Below, in pieces: positions 1 through 8,251 of a DNA stretch of 64,000 nucleotides. Position 1 is the first letter of the stretch, and each line of letters starts with the position of its first letter. Position numbers and translations under genes: made by a program. The stretch comes from an uncultured Allomuricauda sp. GTDB taxonomy: Bacteria > Bacteroidota > Bacteroidia > Flavobacteriales > Flavobacteriaceae. Where the stretch lies: positions 1,112,234 through 1,176,233 of the forward strand of contig NZ_CANMPQ010000002.1 of the NCBI RefSeq assembly GCF_947499695.1, in the 5' to 3' direction. Below the pieces are notes generated by a model that made no database searches, had not been told where the DNA came from, and worked only from the letters and a program-made list of their open reading frames with translations.

Positions 1-201
1 CGCTATTACGATTTGAGTAGAAGTACTATCGGAATAACGAATGAGCTTTTGTTCCAAAGCTTTGCTTTGGGAAGCAGGCAATAGATTCACATAATCATAA
101 ACACGAGTCTGCTTTTGCGGTTTTTCAGGTATGGTGAACTGTCCCCAAGTGAGAGATACACATAAAAAAGCGACAAAAAGACTAACCTTTGGATATGGCA
201 T
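1..201 (-). CDS. TPM-domain (YgcG-like) exported protein, N-terminal part
   Basis: This is the 5' end of a gene that runs off the left edge; 67 codons are visible. It begins MPYPKVSLFVAFLCVSLTWG, a good signal peptide, followed by a segment with YDYVNLLPASQ and an LIRYSDSTSTQIVIA stretch. That pattern is typical of the start of a TPM domain (YgcG family, often with a C-terminal membrane segment). The start codon lies inside the 3' end of the next TPM gene, overlapping it by 20 bases, so the two are translationally coupled in one operon with lemA. The family is thought to act in envelope or photosystem maintenance; the role here is inferred only from that. The rest of the protein is not visible. 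Confidence 0.75.
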   Translation of the reverse strand, partial: MPYPKVSLFVAFLCVSLTWGQFTIPEKPQKQTRVYDYVNLLPASQSKALEQKLIRYSDSTSTQIVIA

Positions 202-619
202 CGCTCAGTTCATTGGTATCGGTATGGTCCCATGGAAAATGTGCATTAAGCTCCTTTCCCGCCATCAGTACACCTTCAACAATTCCTTGTTTAAAGTCAC
301 CTTTTTTAAAGTTTGAGGCAATTACATCTTTGGTACTGTCCCAAAAACCTTTAGGAACGGCCCGGTCGATTCCGGTATCGCCGTAAATAACAAATTTTTT
401 ATCATTGACCGCAACATATAGCAACACCCCATTTTCATCTTTGGTATTGTCCATTTTTAATAAGTGAAATACCTGTTGTGCCCTACTGAAGTGGTCCATT
501 TTTGCTGTTGCCTCAATATGCACCCGAATCTCTCCGGATGTATTTTTCTCAGCCTCAAGAATGGCATTGACAATCTCCTGCTCCTCGTCAGCAGTTAAAA
601 ACTCCTCTACATGTGACAT
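182..619 (-). CDS. TPM-domain protein (145 aa)
   Basis: A short soluble protein consisting almost entirely of one TPM domain. The N-terminus carries FLTADEEQEIVNAILEAEKN and then SGEIRVHIE, followed by GVLLYVAVNDKKFVIYGDTG, the core strand pattern of the family. There is no signal peptide or membrane segment, so it is probably cytoplasmic, unlike the exported TPM protein that follows it in the operon. It sits 2 bases after lemA and overlaps the next TPM gene. The lemA-TPM-TPM order is common in Bacteroidota. The biochemical function is not established; some TPM proteins have been reported as phosphatases, which I cannot test here. Confidence 0.85.
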   Translation of the reverse strand: MSHVEEFLTADEEQEIVNAILEAEKNTSGEIRVHIEATAKMDHFSRAQQVFHLLKMDNTKDENGVLLYVAVNDKKFVIYGDTGIDRAVPKGFWDSTKDVIASNFKKGDFKQGIVEGVLMAGKELNAHFPWDHTDTNELSDAISKG

Positions 620-621
620 AT

Positions 622-1221
622 CTAATTAGAATCGAAATTTACATCTGTTGCATTTTCAGAACCCGGATCAGCTTTATAGCGTGCCATTTCATCAAAACCA
701 AACCAACTTGCAAGCAATTTTCCTGGGAATTTAGTAGTATGAACATCGTAGATATTTACCTTTTCATTGTATCTGTTCCTTGCAACATTAATTCTATTCT
801 CGGTCCCTTCCAATTGGGATTGTAGTTCCAAAAAGTTTTGGTTAGCCTTTAGTTCCGGGTAGCGTTCCACGGTAACCAATAGTCTGGAAAGTGCAGAAGA
901 TAATCCAGTTTGGGCTTGCTGGAATTCGGCTAACTGTTGAGGTGTTATATTGTTGGCATCAATGGTTGTGGAAGTGGCTTTAGCCCTTGCTTCAATAACA
1001 TCCTTTAAAGTACCTCTTTCGAAATCTGCAGCACCTTGAACCGTTTTGACTAAATTTCCTATCAAATCATTCCTTCGTTGATATGAGCTTTCAACGTTGG
1101 ACCAAGCTGTCTTCGCATCAGCTTCATATTGCACTGCGGTATTATTGAACCCAACTGCCCATTGATAAATTATAAATGCAATAACTGCTATAACGATTAA
1201 TGGGATTAGCCATTTTTTCAT
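622..1221 (-). CDS. LemA family protein
   Basis: A 199-residue protein with one N-terminal membrane segment (residues about 4-24, LIPLIVIAVIAFIIYQW). A helical LemA domain follows, including AWSNVESSYQRRNDLIGNLV, the TGLSSALSRLLVTVERYPELKAN stretch and an ENRINVARNRYNEKV helix, the most conserved parts of the family. The C-terminal KFPGKLLASWFGF segment is also typical. Length matches the family. It is first in a three-gene operon with two TPM-domain proteins, the usual partner of LemA. The molecular role of LemA is not defined; the N-terminal anchor with a cytosolic-looking helical bundle suggests a membrane-associated scaffold. Identification is firm, function is not. Confidence 0.93.
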   Translation of the reverse strand: MKKWLIPLIVIAVIAFIIYQWAVGFNNTAVQYEADAKTAWSNVESSYQRRNDLIGNLVKTVQGAADFERGTLKDVIEARAKATSTTIDANNITPQQLAEFQQAQTGLSSALSRLLVTVERYPELKANQNFLELQSQLEGTENRINVARNRYNEKVNIYDVHTTKFPGKLLASWFGFDEMARYKADPGSENATDVNFDSN

Positions 1222-1245
1222 TTTATATGGTTTTAGTGTTTATAA

Positions 1246-1575
1246 TTATAATTGATCTTTAATCTTCAAAAGTTCGGCCTTCACTTTTTGCAGTTTTTGA
1301 ATGACCTCAAAATTGGAAAGTACCTTTTGCTTTTCTTCCTTTAAATGGATTTTGGCACCTTCCAAGGTGAAACCACGCTCTTTTACCAAGTGATAAATGA
1401 GTTGTAGGTTGTGGATATCCTTTGGGGTGAACTTTCGGTTGCCCTTGGCGTTTTTTTTGGGTTGAAGCACATCAAATTCCTTTTCCCAAAAACGAATCAA
1501 AGAGGTATTCACGCCAAAGGCCTTGGCTACTTCGCCAATGCCATAATATCGTTTTTCAGGAAGGTCTACATGCAT
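1246..1575 (-). CDS. MerR family transcriptional regulator
   Basis: A 109-residue MerR-type DNA-binding protein. The winged helix is at residues 9-75: YYGIGEVAKAFGVNTSLIRF is the helix-turn-helix, WEKEFDVLQPKKNAKGNRKF the wing, and a second helix follows with LQLIYHLVKERGFTLEGAK. A short coiled coil of about 25 residues follows and there is no effector-binding domain, so no inducer can be predicted. Its start overlaps the last base of the M23 peptidase gene upstream, so the two are probably co-transcribed and coupled. This M23-MerR-lemA order beside alaS is a recurring flavobacterial arrangement. The regulon is unknown. Confidence 0.9.
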   Translation of the reverse strand: MHVDLPEKRYYGIGEVAKAFGVNTSLIRFWEKEFDVLQPKKNAKGNRKFTPKDIHNLQLIYHLVKERGFTLEGAKIHLKEEKQKVLSNFEVIQKLQKVKAELLKIKDQL

Positions 1576-2552
1576 TAATCCAAGGATTGATTCTCTTGAT
1601 TGGCGAATTTGAGCATATTTTCAAACTCTTCCGCCGTCAAACTTCCATAGTAGAAGTTAATGGGGTTGATACGTTCTTCATCTTTGAACACCTCATAGTG
1701 TAAATGTGGAGCCTCTGACCGCCCTGTGTTACCTACAAAACCTATCAAATCCCCGCGTTTTACCTTTTGCCCTTTGGTTACGTTGTATTTACTTAAGTGG
1801 GCATACAAGGACATATAACCATAACCGTGATCTATTCGTATGTGTTTACCATATCCTGAAGAACGGTTGTCTGCTCGTTTTACAGTTCCGTCACCAGTGG
1901 CATAAATCGGCACGCCTCTTGGAGCTGTAAAATCCATGCCCCAATGCATTTTTCTAGCTTTGGTAAAAGGGTCTGACCGCCATCCATAACCAGAAGCCAT
2001 TCGCGTTAAATCTTCATTTCGAACGGGTTGAATGGCTGGAATGGATGCTAATAATTTTTCTTTTTCTTCGGCCAATTTGGCAATCTCATCCAAGGATTTG
2101 GATTGAATTACCATTTGTTTTTGAATGATATCCAATCGCTGTGTCGCGTTGGTAATAATTTCCGAATTGTTGAATCCTTCTAAAGATTTATATCGATTTA
2201 CTCCTCCAAAACCAGCTTTTCTTTGCTCTTCAGGGATAGGGTTTGCCTCAAAATATAATCGGTAAATATTGTTGTCACGATCCTCAATGTTTGCCAAAAC
2301 CTGCTCCATTTGCTCCATTTTTTTGGTCAATATCTCAAACTGGAGCTCATAATTACGTACTTCTCGATCTAAGGAAAGTTCTTTTGGAGTATTCAGCAAA
2401 TTAGTATTGAGAAGCACAATCAGGCCTAAAAGTCCAAATAGCGCAGCACCCACAATAAAAAAGAAAAGATTCCGATATTTTTTGGACTTTTTGGGCTCTA
2501 TCTTCCGATAGGAAAGCGTATCTGGATCGTAATAGTACTTAACTTTAGACAT
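1575..2552 (-). CDS. M23 family peptidoglycan endopeptidase, membrane-anchored
   Basis: A 325-residue protein with a basic N-terminus, one membrane segment (about residues 28-50, FFFIVGAALFGLLGLIVLL), a coiled-coil stalk with VRNYELQFEILTKKMEQMEQ, and a C-terminal LytM/M23 domain from about residue 195. Zinc-ligand motifs are visible: HWGMDF with GVPIYATGDGTV, and APHLHYEVF near the end with the HxH signature. It probably cleaves peptide cross-links in peptidoglycan in the periplasm, or activates amidases if the zinc centre is inactive, though the ligands look intact. It diverges from alaS, with 105 bases between the two starts, and overlaps the MerR gene by one base. Confidence 0.92.
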   Translation of the reverse strand: MSKVKYYYDPDTLSYRKIEPKKSKKYRNLFFFIVGAALFGLLGLIVLLNTNLLNTPKELSLDREVRNYELQFEILTKKMEQMEQVLANIEDRDNNIYRLYFEANPIPEEQRKAGFGGVNRYKSLEGFNNSEIITNATQRLDIIQKQMVIQSKSLDEIAKLAEEKEKLLASIPAIQPVRNEDLTRMASGYGWRSDPFTKARKMHWGMDFTAPRGVPIYATGDGTVKRADNRSSGYGKHIRIDHGYGYMSLYAHLSKYNVTKGQKVKRGDLIGFVGNTGRSEAPHLHYEVFKDEERINPINFYYGSLTAEEFENMLKFANQENQSLD

Positions 2553-2567
2553 GAATGGATTTTATCC

Positions 2568-2575
2568 TATTTTTG
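2568..2575 (+). promoter_or_regulatory. Probable -7 element of the alaS promoter
   Basis: TATTTTTG matches the Bacteroidota -7 consensus TAnnTTTG and lies in the divergent spacer upstream of alaS. Transcription would start near 2579, giving a leader of about 79 bases. A clear TTTG -33 element is not seen at the usual spacing, so support is moderate. Confidence 0.5.
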
Positions 2576-2657
2576 CGCATTCTTTTTTAAGAAAACAAAC
2601 AAATATAAAAATTGTTTTTCTTAAAGTGTTAAATTTAATAAAACCCTAGCAAATTCA

Positions 2658-5282
2658 ATGACATCCCAAGAAGTCAGAACACAGTTTTTAAATTTTTTCA
2701 AGGGAAAGCAGCATAAAATTGTTCCATCCGCTCCCATGGTGATGAAAGATGATCCTACTTTGATGTTCACTAACGCGGGAATGAATCAGTTCAAGGAATT
2801 TTTCCTGGGAAATTCAGTGCCAACTTCCAAAAGGGTATCTGATACGCAAAAATGTCTTCGAGTAAGTGGAAAACACAATGATTTGGATGAGGTTGGAAAG
2901 GATACCTACCATCACACCATGTTCGAGATGTTGGGGAATTGGAGTTTTGGGGATTATTTTAAAAAAGAAGCCATTCAATGGGCTTGGGAATTGTTGACCG
3001 AGGTTTACAAAATAGATAAGGATAGTCTTTACGTTTCTGTTTTTGAAGGGAGCGATGATGCTGACAATCTGGAGATGGATAAAGAGGCTTTCGAACTTTG
3101 GAAAGCTATAGTACCGGAGGATAGAATCATCATGGGGAACAAAAAGGACAATTTTTGGGAGATGGGCGATCAAGGTCCTTGTGGCCCTTGTTCAGAAATC
3201 CATGTAGATATTCGCTCGGCATCAGAAAAAGCTGAGGTTTCAGGTGCTTCATTGGTGAACCAAGACCATCCGCTGGTAGTTGAGATATGGAATTTGGTCT
3301 TCATGCAATACAACCGAAAGGCAAATGGGAAATTGGAGAGCCTTCCGGAGAAGCATGTAGATACCGGGATGGGGTTTGAGAGGCTATGCATGGTGTTGCA
3401 AGGAGTAAAATCCAATTATGATACAGATGTTTTTGCCCCTCTTATTCGAGAAATAGAGACTATTACTGGTCATAAGTACGGAAAGGATGAGCAAACGGAT
3501 ATTGCAATTCGCGTGGTGGCTGATCATATACGGGCAGTTGCTTTTTCCATTGCCGATGGACAATTACCAAGTAACAACGGAGCGGGTTATGTTATCCGAA
3601 GGATATTAAGAAGGGCCATTCGATACGGATTCACCTTTTTGGGAACCAACAAGCCATTTATTTATCGGTTGGTAAAAGTGTTGGGTGAAACCATGGGTAA
3701 GGCTTTTCCGGAGCTTCGGGAGCAATACCAATTGATAGAAAATGTGGTTAAGGAAGAAGAAAGTTCTTTTTTGAGTACGTTGGAACAGGGATTAGTGCTT
3801 TTAGATTCAGTGATTAAATCTTCCAAAGGTAAAACCATCGATGGTGAAAAAGCCTTTGAACTATATGACACTTTCGGTTTTCCGATTGACCTAACATCAC
3901 TCATACTGGAAGAGAAAGGGTATGAACTGGACGTTGAAGGTTTTGAAAAAGCGCTAAAAGTGCAAAAGGATCGATCTCGTGCTGCTTCGGAGGTTTCTAA
4001 GGATGATTGGACAGTACTTCTGGAGGATTCAGAACAAGAATTTATAGGGTACGACAGTCTGGAGGCAGATGTGAAGTTGGTCAAATATCGAAAGGTAAGT
4101 AGTAAAAAAGAAGGAGACCAATATCAAATGGTCTTCAATTTAACTCCATTCTATCCCGAAGGAGGAGGGCAAGTAGGAGATAAAGGCTATTTGGAAGTTC
4201 CCAATGGTGATGTGGTCTATATTTTGGACACCAAAAGAGAGAATAATGAAATAGTTCATTTTTCAAACAATCTCCCAAAGAATAATGCAGTCACTTTTAA
4301 AGCTGTTGTAGATAAAAAACAACGACAACGGACAGAGAGCAACCATACGGCCACTCACTTGTTGCATCAAGCACTGAGAGAGGTCTTGGGGCCTCATGTA
4401 GAGCAAAAAGGATCTGCAGTACATTCTAAATACCTTAGGTTTGATTTCTCACATTTTTCGAAATTGAGCACCAAAGAGCTTAGAGATGTTGAGAACTTTG
4501 TCAATGCACGAATAGAAGGCCAACTTCCCTTTGAAGAAGGCAGAAATGTTCCGATTAAGGAAGCAATGGAGCAAGGCGCCATGGCATTGTTTGGGGAAAA
4601 GTATGGAGATACTGTGCGAACTGTGCGATTTGGACAATCCATAGAATTATGTGGGGGAACCCATGTAAAGAACACTGCTGACATTTGGCACTTTAAAATT
4701 GTTTCCGAAGGCGCTGTTGCTGCAGGAATTCGAAGAATTGAGGCCATTACCTCAGATGCTGTCAAGGAATTTTATTTCAAGAACAATCGCATGTTGTTCG
4801 AAATCAAAGACCTTCTTAATAAAGCTCAAGACCCTGTAAAGGCGGTAGAAAGTCTGCAAGAAGAAAACACTTCTTTAAAAAAGCAGATTGAACAGTTGCT
4901 AAAAGATAAGGCCAAAGGACTCAAAAATGATTTAATTGCTGAATTGGAAGAAGTGAATGGAATCCAATTTTTGGCTAAAAAAGTGGATTTGGATGCCGCT
5001 GGAATCAAAGACTTGGCTTTTGAGATAGGAGGGCAAGTTTCAGACTTGTTCCTGTTGCTGGGAGCTGAAAAAGATGGAAAAGCACTTTTATCTTGTTACA
5101 TTTCCAAGGAAATGGCGTCCAACAAGGGATTAAACGCCGGCAATATTGTTCGTGAGTTGGGTAAGTACATTCAAGGTGGTGGCGGAGGACAGCCTTTCTT
5201 TGCGACTGCTGGGGGTAAAAACCCTGCTGGAATAACCGAAGCATTAAAAAATGCGCGGAAGTTGGTTGCCGCTGCAAACTAA
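2658..5282 (+). CDS. alaS: Alanine--tRNA ligase
   Basis: Full-length class II synthetase of 874 residues, the usual size. It charges tRNA-Ala with alanine in the cytoplasm. The N-terminal catalytic core has [18 protein letters not shown] (about residues 32-49), [20 protein letters not shown] and [16 protein letters not shown]. The editing domain carries its zinc-site motifs [10 protein letters not shown] (about residue 557) and [10 protein letters not shown] (about residue 664). A C-terminal coiled coil (residues about 720-760) leads into the glycine-rich C-Ala domain with [14 protein letters not shown]. All key motifs are intact. The DUF6090 gene starts 3 bases after the stop codon, so the genes are probably co-transcribed. 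Confidence 0.99.
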   Translation: MTSQEVRTQFLNFFKGKQHKIVPSAPMVMKDDPTLMFTNAGMNQFKEFFLGNSVPTSKRVSDTQKCLRVSGKHNDLDEVGKDTYHHTMFEMLGNWSFGDYFKKEAIQWAWELLTEVYKIDKDSLYVSVFEGSDDADNLEMDKEAFELWKAIVPEDRIIMGNKKDNFWEMGDQGPCGPCSEIHVDIRSASEKAEVSGASLVNQDHPLVVEIWNLVFMQYNRKANGKLESLPEKHVDTGMGFERLCMVLQGVKSNYDTDVFAPLIREIETITGHKYGKDEQTDIAIRVVADHIRAVAFSIADGQLPSNNGAGYVIRRILRRAIRYGFTFLGTNKPFIYRLVKVLGETMGKAFPELREQYQLIENVVKEEESSFLSTLEQGLVLLDSVIKSSKGKTIDGEKAFELYDTFGFPIDLTSLILEEKGYELDVEGFEKALKVQKDRSRAASEVSKDDWTVLLEDSEQEFIGYDSLEADVKLVKYRKVSSKKEGDQYQMVFNLTPFYPEGGGQVGDKGYLEVPNGDVVYILDTKRENNEIVHFSNNLPKNNAVTFKAVVDKKQRQRTESNHTATHLLHQALREVLGPHVEQKGSAVHSKYLRFDFSHFSKLSTKELRDVENFVNARIEGQLPFEEGRNVPIKEAMEQGAMALFGEKYGDTVRTVRFGQSIELCGGTHVKNTADIWHFKIVSEGAVAAGIRRIEAITSDAVKEFYFKNNRMLFEIKDLLNKAQDPVKAVESLQEENTSLKKQIEQLLKDKAKGLKNDLIAELEEVNGIQFLAKKVDLDAAGIKDLAFEIGGQVSDLFLLLGAEKDGKALLSCYISKEMASNKGLNAGNIVRELGKYIQGGGGGQPFFATAGGKNPAGITEALKNARKLVAAAN

Positions 5283-5285
5283 TTT

Positions 5286-5942
5286 ATGCGATTCTTCAAG
5301 CTAAAAAAATTTAATTGGAAGTATGTCATTGGTGAGATTCTACTATTGTTTGTGGGAATCAATCTTGCTATCTGGTTCAATGATTGGAACGCATCAAAAT
5401 CCATTCAGAAGGATAAGGAGGTAGCGTTGACAAAAATTAAGGTCGAAATAGAGGCCAACCTAGAACAGTTGACGGAAAATCACACCGAAAACCAAAGAAT
5501 TCCCAAATTTTTCAATGAACTGAATAGCCTAAAAAATGACAAAGATGAGCTACGGCTCACCGCGCTTGAGTGGAATAACTTCGTGGGCAAATATCCAGAA
5601 TTTGTAGAGACCATAGATTCAGTTTCTACCGGAAATGGTAAATTTAAGTACGAAGCGGATACCAGCATATTTTTGGAAATAACAGATTTGAGCAATATTG
5701 CATGGGAAATTTCGAAATCAACAGGGATTTTTCATGAGTTTGGATACGATTGCCTCTACCAACTGCAGGGCATATATCATACTCAGAACTTGGTTAAAAA
5801 TGAGCTTCAGAAAGCAACCGAAGCTTTGGGGAATAAATCCATTGATGATTTGATTCGGGTTTTGGACTTTATGGACCAACTGGAAACCCAATTGGAAACT
5901 CAATACAGAGATATGATACAAAGTATTGACGACTGTAAGTAA
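5286..5942 (+). CDS. DUF6090 family membrane protein
   Basis: A 218-residue protein with the N-terminal signature of DUF6090: a short basic stretch, then YVIGEILLLFVGINLAIWFN (about residues 14-33) as the single membrane segment, and then DWNASKSIQKDKEVALTKIKVEIEANLEQL, a charged coiled-coil-like helix. The remainder is predicted soluble and alpha helical with no catalytic motif I recognise. The family is widespread and multi-copy in flavobacteria and has no known function. It follows alaS by 3 bases and precedes the GSCFA gene by 8, so all three may be read together, though function need not be shared. Confidence 0.8.
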   Translation: MRFFKLKKFNWKYVIGEILLLFVGINLAIWFNDWNASKSIQKDKEVALTKIKVEIEANLEQLTENHTENQRIPKFFNELNSLKNDKDELRLTALEWNNFVGKYPEFVETIDSVSTGNGKFKYEADTSIFLEITDLSNIAWEISKSTGIFHEFGYDCLYQLQGIYHTQNLVKNELQKATEALGNKSIDDLIRVLDFMDQLETQLETQYRDMIQSIDDCK

Positions 5943-5950
5943 CTTGCGAC

Positions 5951-6907
5951 ATGAAACTTCAGACAACAATTCCGATTAGCAAGGGAAAACATCCCATTGA
6001 TTATGACTCTAGAGTATTGTTGTTGGGCTCCTGTTTTGTGGAGAATATTGGAGAAAAACTGGGGTATTATAAGTTTCAAGTCGAACAAAACCCTTTTGGA
6101 ATTCTTTTCAATCCAATGGCTATTGAAAATTTGGTTCAAAGAGCGCTGGCCAGCGAATCATATCATAAAGACGAAGTTTTTCAACATGAAGGAATCTGGA
6201 ATTGTTTTGATGCACATTCTGATCTTAGTGCTATTTCCGAACAGAAGCTGCTTGACAATCTGAACCATGGACTCAAAAAAACGACAAACGAACTAAGGAG
6301 TGCTACCCATATCATAATCACTTTGGGTACTGCTTGGATTTATCGGCATAATTCAACACAAAAACCGGTTGCGAACTGCCATAAAGTACCCCAAAAAGAA
6401 TTTTCCAAAGAACTTTTATCTGTAGATGCCGTTAAGTCAAGTTTGAAACTTATGACAGCATCAATTGCCGCGGTGAATCCAAAAGCAAATATCATTTTTA
6501 CAATTTCTCCTGTACGACATTTGAAGGATGGGTTTACGGAGAATCAAAGAAGCAAAGCGCATCTCATTTCTGCTGTTCATGAGACCATTTCAGAGAATCA
6601 AACTAGCACCGCGTATTTTCCAAGTTATGAAATTATGATGGATGAGCTTCGGGACTATCGTTTTTACGGGAAGGATATGGTACATCCCAACGAGCTGGCT
6701 GTAGACTATATTTGGGAAAGGTTCAAATCAATTTGGATCTCACCAGAAAGTTATGCTGTGATGGATGAGGTAGAGGTTGTCCAAAAAGGGTTGCAACACA
6801 GGCCTTTTAATCCTAATACTGAAGCACATCAGAAATTCACAAAATCACTTCAAACAAAAATTGAGTGTCTTCAAGGAAAATATCCTTTTATAAGATTCAA
6901 GCAATAG
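5951..6907 (+). CDS. GSCFA domain-containing protein
   Basis: A 318-residue protein with the family signature LLGSCFVENIGEKL (about residues 25-38), which corresponds to the GSCFA motif, then TLGTAWIYRH and FTISPVRHLKDGF, and later MVHPNELAVDYIWERF. These four blocks resemble SGNH/GDSL hydrolase blocks I, II, III and V, with the serine in GSC and the histidine in the HPN block as possible catalytic residues. A cytoplasmic acyl or carbohydrate esterase is an inference from that; no substrate is known. No signal peptide is seen. It lies 8 bases after the DUF6090 gene. The next 141 bases to the kinase genes contain no gene. Confidence 0.9.
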   Translation: MKLQTTIPISKGKHPIDYDSRVLLLGSCFVENIGEKLGYYKFQVEQNPFGILFNPMAIENLVQRALASESYHKDEVFQHEGIWNCFDAHSDLSAISEQKLLDNLNHGLKKTTNELRSATHIIITLGTAWIYRHNSTQKPVANCHKVPQKEFSKELLSVDAVKSSLKLMTASIAAVNPKANIIFTISPVRHLKDGFTENQRSKAHLISAVHETISENQTSTAYFPSYEIMMDELRDYRFYGKDMVHPNELAVDYIWERFKSIWISPESYAVMDEVEVVQKGLQHRPFNPNTEAHQKFTKSLQTKIECLQGKYPFIRFKQ

Positions 6908-7048
6908 GTGAAGACCTAAAAGTATAGTTAAGTCCATCCGTCAATTGTAAGGATATATTGGTCAAGTCAGGATGCCCATCCGTCAAATCAACCATAAAAT
7001 AGTAAGCGAGACGGCCTAGTTTCATCGCTCAAACCTCATGCGATACTT

Positions 7049-8251
7049 ATGGCAAAAATTACCCAAAATTCACGGTTATGCCCTGAAACCAAGGAGATAA
7101 ATTTTGCCAATGTACTAATGTATTTTTCAGAATCCCTGCTCGGCGTTGATAGTGAAGAGAAGATTTTATGGGATTTGGCAAAAAACTGTATTTCTAGATT
7201 AGGTTTTGTTGATTGTGTTGTATACCAATTGGATGAAGACAGGGGAGTTATGGTGCAAAAAGCCGCATATGGCCCAAAAAACCCTAAAGCCTTTGAAATT
7301 TATGAACCGATCGAATTACCTCTTGGCTTTGGTATTGTAGGTCATGTAGCCCAATCCGGAAACGCTGAACTTTTACATGACACTTCAAAGGACGAACGGT
7401 ATAAGATGGATGGTGAGTTTAGGTATTCTGAAGTTTGTGTGCCCATAATTATTGATGGTAAAGTGATTGGTATTATTGATTGCGAGCATCAAGAAAAAAA
7501 TTTCTTTACAAAACATCATCTGTGCATGTTACTTGCCATATCGTCTATTTGTGCCATAAAAATCAAAGCTGTCCGGGGCCATAAAGCATTGGTAGAGAAG
7601 CAAGAAAAGCTCTTTAATTTAAGGGAGGAAATGATGGAATTGCGATTGAAGGCCATTAATTCCCAATTGAATCCTCATTTTGTTTTCAATGCGCTCAATG
7701 CAATCCAGCATTTTATTACTTCTGAAAATAAAAAAGCGGCATTGGATTACCTGTCCGGTTTTAGTAAACTTATTCGGTTCTATTTAAAGCATATAGACCG
7801 TGATAAAGTTAAAGTGTCGGAAGAAATAACTATGCTAAAATGGTATCTGAAACTCCAAAAACTTCGATATGTGGAGCAGCTGGAATATCAGGTAGATCTT
7901 GAAAATGAAAAAGAATGGGCTGACGCATTGGTACCCCCCTTTATTATTCAAACCCTGTTTGAGAATATTATCGAATATGGAGCTTACAATCAATATAAGA
8001 ACCAAAAATTTGGTATAAGCTTTACGGGTGGTGACAAGCACGTTGTTTTCTCCCTTGTTTACACCTACGAAACCATAAATGGAACTACCTATACCCCCGA
8101 GTATCGAGATTATATTCTGAATTGGCAAGACCAAATCGAATTATTGAATTCGGTTAAAGAATATAATATTGAAAAGAAGGTCATATTGCTCACTAAGAAG
8201 AACAGGAAAGGAAGAAAAATAATTTTAAAACTCCCAAATCTAAATGAATAA
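7049..8251 (+). CDS. GAF-domain LytS-type histidine kinase with a degenerate ATPase domain
   Basis: A 400-residue cytoplasmic protein with no membrane segment. Residues about 20-180 form a GAF domain (LGFGIVGHVAQSGNAELLHD, VCVPIIIDGKVIGIIDCEHQ). The His_kinase (PF06580-type) segment has NSQLNPHFVFNALNAIQHF with the phospho-acceptor candidate at His210. The C-terminal ATPase part is unusual: the N-box, normally ENAIKHG, reads ENIIEYG, so the conserved histidine is Tyr, and no DNGxG (G1) box is seen. It may bind or be phosphorylated but is unlikely to be a normal kinase. Its stop overlaps the start of the intact kinase gene by one base, suggesting that the two work together. No LytTR response regulator is adjacent. 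Confidence 0.85.
   Translation: MAKITQNSRLCPETKEINFANVLMYFSESLLGVDSEEKILWDLAKNCISRLGFVDCVVYQLDEDRGVMVQKAAYGPKNPKAFEIYEPIELPLGFGIVGHVAQSGNAELLHDTSKDERYKMDGEFRYSEVCVPIIIDGKVIGIIDCEHQEKNFFTKHHLCMLLAISSICAIKIKAVRGHKALVEKQEKLFNLREEMMELRLKAINSQLNPHFVFNALNAIQHFITSENKKAALDYLSGFSKLIRFYLKHIDRDKVKVSEEITMLKWYLKLQKLRYVEQLEYQVDLENEKEWADALVPPFIIQTLFENIIEYGAYNQYKNQKFGISFTGGDKHVVFSLVYTYETINGTTYTPEYRDYILNWQDQIELLNSVKEYNIEKKVILLTKKNRKGRKIILKLPNLNE

Noticed and set aside
2814..3173. A 119-codon minus-strand frame inside alaS
   Set aside because: It lies wholly opposite a well-conserved part of alaS and shows no domain.
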